Made by a program: the position numbers and the translations under genes. The notes under the pieces are model-generated. The model saw only the letters and a list, made by a program, of their open reading frames with translations. It had not been told where the DNA came from and did no database searches. Of a stretch of 64,000 nucleotides of DNA, positions 23,901 through 33,700 are shown piece after piece. The first letter of the stretch is position 1, and the number at the start of each line of letters is the position of its first letter. The stretch spans positions 2,137,474 to 2,201,473 of the forward strand of contig JAMKCF010000018.1 of the NCBI GenBank assembly GCA_023634235.1, in the 5' to 3' direction. Origin of the DNA: Pisaster brevispinus (taxonomy: Eukaryota; Echinodermata; Asteroidea; Forcipulatida; Asteriidae).

Positions 23901-24216
23901 GATTTGGAGATTTGGTTTCCTTCCAGACATATACTAATCTGTGGAGGGTGTGAGCTGAGACCCCCCCCCCCCCCTTATCCCCCCCTACTCCAGGCACCTC
24001 TCCCTTGTTGTTTTATTGTCCTCGGACAATAGAGCTGTTGTCATCGGAGTTGAAGTGACAAAAGGACAAATACCCCACGAATTGAGGACCTATTGTTGTA
24101 TCTTTTGTTGAAAGTCCTCGGATGACTCACTATTTGAAAATATGAATCGGAAAATATTTGTTCGCCCCCAATGTTGATAAACAGATCTGAATCTTACCGT
24201 GGCAAGACCACTTCTC

Positions 24217-24255
24217 CTGATGACGACTATGTGGCACACTAGTCGAAACGTAGAG
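24217..24255 (+). mobile_element. Hairpin with hammerhead-like core
   Basis: CTGATGA, then a stem GACTA / TAGTC, then GAAACGTAGAG. This copy has the exact CTGATGA box of hammerhead ribozymes but one extra C between the box and the stem. Confidence 0.5.
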
Positions 24256-25055
24256 AACAATCCAACTGACCCTTTAATGGGCCAGCACCTCTCCCTGGGG
24301 CCATGGTGGTTGCACTGCACCTTGTGTCCATTCAGAACATGTCTCTCTCGCTTTCTTCTCACTTCACCTTTCTCTTGCTAATCTTTTACAATTTTTTTCA
24401 AGCGCGTTCTAAGTAATTCCTTTTCAATGTTTTGTTTGTTGGGATGCTTTTCAACACTGAACTAGCCAGCCAGACAACTTGGAGTGAATTTTGACTGGTC
24501 CTCCGATGTTATAACTGGCATTTGGTCAGCGGACCATTGCAAAGAGGGAACGCTGTAATTATAAACATACTTTCTAAGCATTCAATTTAGGGGTAAGGAA
24601 GAGTGGGTAAGCATTACAGAGGAAGTGTAAGAACAAAAGAGGTCCACTCAAGAAAGGGACTTGAAACACCGTACGTCCACACAGTGTCTTCACCAGAGTT
24701 GAAGACATTTATTTCAGTGCAAAGAACAAAGAAAAATGCCCACCGACTGTACGTAACACAGAGCTGTGTGGACAGTGGTTGAAGGACAAATATTACTTAA
24801 ACTGTTTTGGGGGGTTTTCAAGAATTTAAAAAACTGCACCATTTTAAAAATGAACAGGGGAAAAAAGAACAACGTCGAATGGGGAAAAAAAACTGTGGCA
24901 GATGAAGTGAAAGTGATTACTCTCTTAATCCGAAAATAATGGTTATTGAGAGGTGATAGGTTGTGCTGCATGTTTCATGGAGCGATGCCTTTTCCTCACA
25001 GTCATTACGCCGTGGATGATTGCTGTAAATTGCGCATTAAATAGCAGTCGATTGA

Positions 25056-25084
25056 ACCATAGAGAAAGGTCCTTTCTCTATGAT
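25056..25084. repeat. Short palindrome CCATAGAGAAAGGTCC, copy 1
   Basis: Imperfect palindrome AACCATAGAGAAAGGTCC / TTTCTCTATG. Essentially the same palindrome occurs at 47427-47454. Confidence 0.6.
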
Positions 25085-25412
25085 TGAACGGGGCAAAACA
25101 GAGACTACGGCCAGACACATTGGCCCTTAAAGGGCAAACTGCACTAGTGGTAACCAGTGAAAGAATTCAATCAGTTTCAATCTAGAGGTGCTCTGGTTTT
25201 TCGAAAACTCATCAGTACCAATATACCACCATCAAAATAATCCAGTCTGAAAAACAGTCAAGGTTGAGGAAATTCCATTTTTGTTTTGCTTGCAGCGATC
25301 GAAATAATTATGTGAGTGATATTTGAAGCTTTGGGTGGGGATCATGAGAAAAACAATAGCAATAATTTAAACGGGTTCAACCAAGTGTAGGTTCTGGGAA
25401 GAACCGGGTGTG

Positions 25413-25451
25413 GTCTCGACGTTTCGAACAGTATACTCTGCTCGTCTTCAA
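25413..25451 (-). mobile_element. Hairpin with hammerhead-like core
   Basis: On the minus strand: TTGAAGA, stem CGAGCAG / CTGTTCG (one mismatch), then AAACGTCGAGACC. Confidence 0.5.
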
Positions 25452-26375
25452 GAGATGCATAACATCCTTCTCAAAACATAAACGGGCTTGCGATGTCTTC
25501 ACAAATTCATGACCACATTATTTGGTGGCATGTTACAGGCTGTTTGTAGAGTGTGTTTCTTGAAAACAATAGAAGGAGCACTGGCTTCGGCTCGGGCCAT
25601 CCAATGCCAACTAATACTCTCAACCAACGGGGTTTTACTTCTTGAATATGACCTCGTGCTCCCTGTGACTTTGGGTGCTGATTCTCATTATACCTAAAAG
25701 GTGCCAGACTAGTTTCACTTCTAGCCTCGGTTTGGTACCATTGGTTTGTGGGAGTAAAAACTATTCTGCACCATGAGGGAGGTCAGTTTTCTCGGGATAC
25801 GTTCTGACAGCAAGATTGGAAATTTGATTGGTGCACGCCCAACTCGTTAATTTAAAGTTATCCTCTAATATGCCGATGTCAATCTAAACTTGACTGCGCA
25901 ATTAGTGGGAAAAAATGGCGGGAATCGAACATTTTGGAAAATGATGTACAAGTTTTGAAATAGTGTAACAACATACAAGGTGTCATATGTTTGTTTTTGC
26001 GTACCCCATTTGTTTTGTTGGTTGTTTTGTGGGGAGGGAGTTTTGTTGGTGATTTGGCTTTTGGGGGTTTTGAGGTTTTTGTTTTTTTTTTTGTTTTTTT
26101 TTATTTATTAGATATTAGTTGTTTTGCTCTTAAAGTGCCAATCTGGGCCTAAAAAAGAGAGACAGTAAACGGGAACATGGAAACTAATTTCTGATACAAG
26201 TATTCAGATTTTACTGTGATAGTTTTAACTTACATTGTTCGCTTACTTTCACTTCGTCAACGAACAACTCGCGAGGTAGGTTTTGAAACTTTGCGTGGTG
26301 GGAATTCAATAAAGTGAGGTTTGAGACACATGTGTACATAATCTCTCGTTGATGAGTTGCGGATGGTTCTGAAAC

Positions 26376-26493
26376 GAACCTGTGGTTTGACAGCTCAAAG
26401 TTTCGATCAGTACGCTCTGATTGTCATCAGGAGAAAAGGTGAAGACGTTCAGAACATACTGATCGAAACGTCGAGTTGTCAAACCACAGGTTC
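26376..26493. mobile_element. 118-bp palindrome made of two inverted GAAAC-type hairpins
   Basis: Ends are inverted copies of GAACCTGTGGTTTGACA. The left arm carries the hairpin motif on the minus strand (CTGATGACAATCAG...), the right arm on the plus strand (GTGAAGACGTTCAG...), each finishing CTGATCGAAAC. Confidence 0.75.
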
Positions 26494-27019
26494 CTCTCAA
26501 AACCACCACTACTCAAAAGAGAGTTTATGGACATGGTATCTCTGCAAACCTCACTTATCTCGCGAGGTAAAGATTCGGACTTCTTTTTTCAAAAGCCCAG
26601 AAAGACTTAGGAATCAAAGGCGTGGAAAAGTCACGTAGTCATGACTCGTTGCTTAAAGACTAAACATTGTATCGACAGTATAGATGAAGGTAAACAATAG
26701 AGGACTGGCAGGCAAATCCTCGAGCACTAAATGAAGGGCAATGGATTTGAAATGATGCGGGCAATCGGGCGTTGAGTCAGTGCCTGGGATAATTGCGTAA
26801 GCCAAAGGCGTTAAGCCGTCACCTTTTCCCCTTCAGATAAATCGTCCCGTGTCAAAAAATGTTGCACCGTCAAAAGACCCGAAAGAACGGTTAAGATAAT
26901 AGTTAAAGTCTCCTTCAGATGTTATTATATCATTTCGGTATATGAAACCAAGGATGCCTCACAAGTGGACTTAATTACTGTAGCTTGCAAGCCTGGGGAA
27001 ACCTGTAAACAAGGGTGCT

Positions 27020-27370
27020 TGCTATGTGAACCAGAAACACCGGGGTTATCCCCTACTCTTTCACGATAAGTGTTCTGGGTTCTTTTACGTGTACTACCAA
27101 TCCTAGTGTCATGGTTAACACAAGAGAGGGGACAGCAGAACAAAGGAACACAAAAGGAACAACGCTGTCCTCACATTGGAATCCTTTGTATTTTTGTGTC
27201 CTAGCATTTTTTTCATGCGCTAATAGTCTATGGAGAGTGTTAAGTTAGAGGGACATAGGAAAGTCCTCATACATTGATAGCAATAAATTGACGTATGCAC
27301 AAGACATATACGGTTTAAGGACACACGCCCGGGACTCGAACCCACACTCAAAAACACCAGAACTTGAAAA
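27020..27370 (-). mobile_element. tRNA-derived SINE remnant (interrupted)
   Basis: ACCGGGGTTATCCCC and GTTCTGGGTTCTTTTACGTG match the body of the SINE at 48230-48606. GGGACTCGAACCCACACTC near 27330-27350 is its minus-strand B-box region. Diverged and interrupted. Confidence 0.55.
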
Positions 27371-28070
27371 AAATCTTCAAAACCATTTATAATTTTTTGG
27401 TCTATAATTTCTGTATTTGTTCAACCTGTCTGTCCGTACGTTCTTGTTCATGTTAATATTCTGTTTGTCTGTCCATCAGGCATCTCACCCCAAGCCCCGG
27501 CTTCTAGAAGATGCCTCCATACTTTATTTCGATTCCTGTCTTGTAAACCTGATTTAATAGTCACTTCTCTTTGGTTATATATTATTTAGCAATGTTCATG
27601 AAGTATGGAAGTGAGTGTGAGTTTGAATTGAATTGAAACAGTTGTTGTTCACAGCCACTAATAATCCCCGTGAGTGGATACTTTCCAATAAAATTGGGGT
27701 TATAGTTTTTGTTGTTTCTGCCAACAACAACAAACCAAAACGATCTGGAACAACTCATAGTTGTTCCACCATAAAAATTGTTCTCAATCGAGGTTTGTCA
27801 TCATGAAACAAAGTCAACATAGACTTTTGAAGCTTGTTTCAAAACCAAAATGACAATGGATATATTTTCTTAGGCATAACTGATTACTGTTTCAAAATAT
27901 TTTTTTTTGAAATTACCCCAAAACCTCGTGAAATGAGAAGTTATTCGCTGTTGTTCAATCGTGTTAATGCATGATTCTACAACGACTGTTCGTAAAACAG
28001 CCGCAACACAAACGACAGTGGGTTTTTAAGAGTTATTTTAACCAAAATGACGTCTCTATACAAAATGGCC

Positions 28071-29003
28071 GACAGCAACGGGGTCACTCTGTCGTGGCGG
28101 CAGAAAGTGAGCACTAATCCACGGATTATATCCGAGTGCTTTGGTGCGGCTTTAATAACAAAATCAAACGATCAGGGTGTACTAAGAGGCACGCCCCACC
28201 CCAACCCAAGATGGTGACATTGCATCGAAACACGAGCACTTGCTAACCCCCCCCCCAATAATAATGATAATGTATGATAAATTATGTTTTTGGCTCATGT
28301 TTTCATGACAAATAATATTATCCACACCACCTCAAAGAAAAAAACTAAGCACCGTCTTATGCTTCCAATTATTTTATGTATTTGACTTTTGCGTTGAGGA
28401 TATTAGAAAAGTCGAATATGCAACCGCGAACCTCTTTTTTAAACAACGTCGTTTCCGGGGTCGAGTTTTAATGGCCGAGATGTGTTTGGAGAGTCAACGG
28501 TGGAGACCGTTAAAGTGCAGAGGCGAGGTTAAGAGGTTACGAGCAGGTTAAACGGAGGGAGGCGTGGCCGGGAGATGGTAAAAAGGCGGAGACAGTGATG
28601 GACTTTGACATTGATGACGAGTATGACCTGTCAGGGAGACGTTGCCCAACGTCTGGGTTTTGACAGGCTGGCTGGGGGAAGAAAGTGCAAGTCACCTTTG
28701 ACGAGGGGGCATTGTGTTTGGTGACGAGTTGACTTCCTGCGTTGTCGAGTCGGTGGTCAATACGGACCCCCCCCCCCTACTCACATCACACGGAGGGAGG
28801 ATTTTTTGACGTTTCTGATTGTGCCCAGGGCACACTCCTTCAGAGTGGCTGAATTTGAGTACGAATGGCATGGCCTGTAGGCCGAGGATATGCCTCGCAA
28901 TCTGGTTGGGTTTGGTAAATTCAACAGGTTGGGCAGGTGGAACGTCTGAAGGTTAGAGAACGAATAGGGACAGCAACGGGGTCACGTTGTCGTGGCGGCA
29001 GAA
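28071..29003. mobile_element. Possible element bounded by 34-bp direct repeats
   Basis: GACAGCAACGGGGTCAC plus GTCGTGGCGGCAGAA occurs at 28071-28106 and again at 28970-29003, same orientation, with about two mismatches. The interior is richer in G and C than its surroundings and shows no recognisable protein. Could be a small element with terminal direct repeats or two copies of a short repeat. Confidence 0.35.
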
Positions 29004-29084
29004 TAGGGGAGAGGTCAACGGTGCAATGTTCTTCAGCAGCTTTACTTTCATGGAGTTAATTGGAGTTAACAAACATTTAAGATA

Positions 29085-29235
29085 TCTTCAAGTGGAGGGT
29101 CGTAGGTTCTAATCCCTACCGAGGCGCCTGTGGTTTTTGTCCCACATGACTTAGAAGGCACCGAGTAAACTTTGCATGGTGGAAGTAGAACTGAGAGAGG
29201 TTTGCGGTAACACCATGTGAAAATCTCTTTTGAGT
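29085..29235 (+). mobile_element. SINE remnant, second family
   Basis: GGTCGTAGGTTCTAATCC is a decayed tRNA B box. The following ACCGAG, CCTGTGGTTTTTGTCCC and ACACCATGTG blocks run parallel to the copy at 58618-58745. Confidence 0.55.
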
Positions 29236-29442
29236 AATGTAAAACACAACGGCGTAAAAGGCAAAACTAAGTCATCACTGTTAAGGGAGTTGGGTTTGTC
29301 ACTCAAAGGTGATACACTCTTTCTTGCACTAAAACAGGCAGAAGGGGAATTCTTCAGAGGTTGGAATTAGAATGAAAATTATGCTTAAACCGCGCAAAAA
29401 AAGTTGACAAACTTGAAACCAAATCATCTCCTATTTTAAGCC

Positions 29443-29448
29443 TTTATT
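29443..29448 (-). terminator. Candidate polyadenylation signal of the LRR-protease-homologue gene
   Basis: TTTATT on the + strand is AATAAA on the minus strand, about 585 nt past the stop codon. Assignment is by position only. Confidence 0.3.
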
Positions 29449-30032
29449 TACGTCTAACATGCCTTATAAAGTTACAATAAATAGCCCATTTTGGGTAGTA
29501 CATGTACATATACATACAATGTATGTGGTCATTCTGAGCGTCTAGGTTCTAGACGTGATTCGATGTTGCTTTTGCTTTTGCTAAAATCCACATTATTCCC
29601 TACCCACCCCCCCCCCTCTATTGTGTCTTCCTTGTGTGCTTGGAATCTCGGGAGCTCTTGAGAGAATTTTAAGGAGGGGTACTTCTGTAAAAGAGGAAAA
29701 CAGTGTTTTAACGTATGGGAACATTGGGGGGGGGGGGGGTACCCTCTGATCCCATATCAGGCATGGTATAAAAATCCATTGCAGAAGCAGTTATGATACG
29801 TCGACAGAGGGCGTACTTTTAATTGATATGAACAACATTCGCACTGAGAATTTAAACGTTTGTAATAGGCCCTTTTTGACACCACTGCTCTACTGCTCTG
29901 GCTTTGGCTCCAATAGCCTGTTTGAAGCCCTGTGCCGGTACAGAAAGCGCACGTTTTTAAAAATATTGATAGAAACGAAGCTGCAACCATGAATTTTTGT
30001 CATAATTTGGATGCGTTATAAATGCTACAGTA

Positions 30033-30774
30033 TCAATACCGAACTTCCGTTTTCTGGTGTATCCAGCTAGCGTATTTGCCTACATCAACGAAAACGCTGT
30101 GACCTTTTGGGGTCGTGTGAGACCCTATACCCAGAAGTACCCAGTCCCCACGCCCCCTCTTCAGCACCAAGTTTCCACCCACGTTGCCCTCAATCGAAAA
30201 CTGGATTGGCTTCCCTCTGTCTCGGACACCGCAGAATATGGCGGTGTCAGTGACGTCATTTGTGAAGTCACATGGGTCTAGTTTCATCCGGGAGCTTTGG
30301 AGGATTTCTCGTGGCTGTTTTCGTTTTGCTCCCCATCCCAGCACAATCGCCCTATGTGATTTGAGTGGAGTGTCCGCAATGCATGCTGGGGTAATTGTCT
30401 TGGTAATCGTGGCCATGGTGACGAACTGAAGCAGAATGGGCCGGTCCAAACCAGATCCTCGGTCGTTCGCGGGGACATAAATATTCATGATGTGGTAGGA
30501 TTTCTCGCCTGGTTCACGGTCCTGCAGTTGTCTACTCTTGCCGAGTCTGACCGTCAGACCCCGTGGGGCCATAAGGAGGCTGTCTTTCCCCCGCCTCACG
30601 ATGTCGCTGAAGAAGCCGGGCATCTTCGACAGCTCGCCCTCAATCGGTTGCAGGCAGCGCAGTGTTGTGATTGCCCAGTCTTTGCCGATGAGGGCGGCAT
30701 TGCAGAGAGCCGTGTCCGTGTTTGAGTCCCACACGATGCCGTGCCAGGGCCAAGTTCCATTATCTTTGGAGACA
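30033..30774 (-). CDS. LRR-protease-homologue exon 4: degenerate trypsin-like domain
   Basis: Starts one base before GTC TCC, completing Ile758 (A-I-V-S instead of R-I-V-G-G). PW at 767-768, the Cys42-Cys58-type pair at 782 and 798, a Cys168-Cys182-like pair (PCDF ... IFC) and a WVLLGIGSH strand are kept. Catalytic His and Ser are replaced (Arg797, Val956), the Asp194 equivalent is Asn955 and the Cys191 equivalent is missing. Stop TGA at 30033-30035. Confidence 0.88.
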
Positions 30775-33700
30775 CTTTTTAGAAAAGCGGACAGAAAACA
30801 AGTTGGTGAAAGTTTGCCTGAATTTGGTGAGAATTAATTGATGGGAGAATCAAGGGTATACAATACCTACACAATTTCTTGGACAATGGAACCTTCGAAG
30901 GGGTCACGAAAGGTCATGTTACGACTACACATAAACTGTTTCTTCTACGCAAAACTTAGACCGGATCTTAAACCGAAACTTAGTAGCCGGATCACTCGAA
31001 ATGCCTATTCTTCAACGCTGCCCACGGACATAGCCACAGCCGTATAGAGGTCACTTGGTTCTGACAAAGCCCTATTTTGTGCTTCAAAACTTTGTACGCA
31101 TCGCATCTTGAGAAAAAATGTACGTCCGTAGATATGGGATGCATGTGTCCTTGAAAAAGTATTACACACTAAACAGAACATGATGAAGGTTGGGACTTAC
31201 ATTGCAGGGATTTTGCATCGGCTTACGACACGAGAAACGGTCAGGGCGTCCGTGGAGTCATCGAGCAGCAGAGCCACGGCCCTGTCTACAGGGGGAGTCG
31301 CCCTCAGCTGCGACCCGCAACGAGCCTCGTGCTCGCTCGCTGCCACTGTCAGCAAGAGCCGTTGAAGTGTCTAATGTAGAGATTAAAAATCACAAACAGA
31401 CAATGATTCTAAAATTAAGGAAATGCAATAAGAAGTCCTCAAGATTTCTTAGTTCTGTACTATTAAGTAACTTTTTTCTACACAACTTTATTGTCTGCAC
31501 AAAATGGGCTATCGAAAATAATGAGCATAATGTTGATTCATGTTTTATACAGTTTATGAAGCTAATGACAGTCTTTACAGCGCACGCATCTACTACTGAG
31601 GCATTCAAGGCACTTGAACAAACAAACATTTGAAGACAGGTTTTTGAATTGTTTGATTTATGAGACCGATTTGTGTTGCACCTTAAAATGTTTTACAATG
31701 TGCTTTGCTGCATTCAGTAGCCACTTCCAGAAACACCAGGGCAAGCCCCCTTCTCTTAGCGATAAGGGTAGCTGTGTTCTTTTACGTGCATTACACGACA
31801 AACGGGGCCTATGGCTGTACGTCCCATCCAAATTAAGTTTTATGATGAACAAAATACACGTCAGATGGGTCCCCTTTTTGCGTAAACCCCGCCCTCTTTG
31901 GGAGATCTAACTGGCCATTGACCGAATGTATAAACGTTGCTTTTTTGCACAAGAACTACATTGTGGTTTGGGTGTAACTTGAAATAGTGTCAGTAACAGC
32001 TTCGTGCTTGCTTGTTTTTAAGTTTTATTGCATAATTTCAGAACTCACCTTTTTATTTTGATGTTGCTTTCCCGCGACAGTTTCACACTTTGTGGTATTC
32101 TCTTTTTCAAATTGAACACCAAGTGACGTCATCTCCATCACGTCTGACGTCAGTCTACAGTCACACGTCCAGGGATTTCCAGCCATGGTCACAAAGCTGC
32201 CTGCCAGTAGTATATCGTGCAAACCGCCCTCTATCGTCTGCAAGTTGTTATCTGCAATGTCTAGCCGAGACAGCCCGATCGGCCGATCGAGTTCGGGGAT
32301 TCGGAAAGAATCTAGAATGTTTCCCGCCAAAAACAGCTGACGCAAGTTCCTTAGGCTTGTCAACACAAACGGCGGTAGCCGGGCGAATCGGTTGCGGTTC
32401 AGATTCAGTTGAGACAGTGACGTCAGACCTACCAGCCAATCAGCGGTTGTCTCGTCAAGTTCATTCTCCTCCATGTTAAGATCCTGCAGAACACGTAGTC
32501 CATGAAAGGCGCCCTCGTCGACCCGATGTAAAGAGTTGCCACTCAGATCTAAGTTCTCCAGGCGAGTCATCCCTGAGAAAGCCCTCTGTTCGAGACTCCC
32601 GAGGCGGTTTCCCCGCAGACTCAGGGAGGTCAAGCTTCTTAGTCCCCGAAAAACAGATGGTCCTATGGTGTCGATCACATTGTCTGCCAGGTTTAACATC
32701 TTAAGAAAAGGTACACCTTGAAACATGTTAGACGTCAAGTTCCTGAGGAGGTTCATCCTGAGATACAACCAGGTAAGCTTGGAGGAGGAGCTGTAGAGGC
32801 CAACGCTGAAAGCTTCTGGTTCAACCTCGGAAACACTGTTGTTATCAAGCCGCAATGAGATCAGCTCCTCGAGTCCGTAGAACGTATGCGTTTGCAGGTG
32901 CCGAAGTGCATTGTTAGTAAGATCCAAGTCAGCAAGGTTTCTCAAGCCTGCCAGGGAGTCGGGAGCAATCGATGATATGTTGTTGTTCGACAGAATGAGT
33001 TCCTGGAGAGAAGGTATCTCCCCGAATGTCCCAAGCCTGACTTCTTTGATCTTGTTAAAGCTGGCGTCTAACTTACCAAGATTCGAACAACTCTGGAAAG
33101 TTACATTTTTTAATTCCTCGATAAAATTGTGCGATATATCTAAATAGTGGAGGGCAGGTGCCGTCGAGAAAACTGAGTCCCCCAATTCGATCAAGCCGTT
33201 ACCGGATAGATCCAGTACCCTCAGGTTGACTTGATGGTAGAAAGTGAGCTCCGGAATGCGACGGAGTCTATTATTCCTAAGCGAGACAACTTCCACTAAG
33301 GGATTCTGATCAAGCAGTCCAACTGGTAGGTCTTCAAGTCTGTTTCCATCCAGATAGAGTTCCCGGAGCTCAACAAGATCAGAAAGGAGGCCTTCCGGAA
33401 CCTGAACCAAACGGTTATGTGAGAGATTCAGGAACCGCAGTTGAGGGAGCCAGCTCAAAGACCTTGGTGAGAGATTCTCGAGCAGGTTACCACCTAGGTC
33501 CAATTTGAGTAACCCGGTGCTGTTCCTAAATCCTTGCTCCGAAAGGTTCCGGAGATTGTTTCCGGACAGGATGAGACTTCTGATACTTTGAAGTTCCTGC
33601 CAGGCGTCACCGTCTAGCGCCCTCAATCGGTTGTCCTTCAGCGAAAGGATCTCAAGAAGTTGCAATCCCACGAGGCTTCCGGGCTGGAGCCCGGTGATCT

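Larger units (their letters stand above)
23101..29440. other. Intergenic, no gene seen
   Basis: Contains a degenerate tandem segment (23370-23900), GAAAC-type hairpins (24217, 25413, 26376), a short palindrome (25056-25084), SINE remnants (27020-27370, 29085-29235), a possible element bounded by 34-bp direct repeats (28071-29003), and a GC-richer stretch at 28440-28760 whose origin is unclear. Confidence 0.7.

Noticed and set aside
31190..31633. 147-residue plus-strand ORF opposite LRR-gene exon 3
   Set aside because: Antisense shadow of the spliced exon plus intron; no domain.
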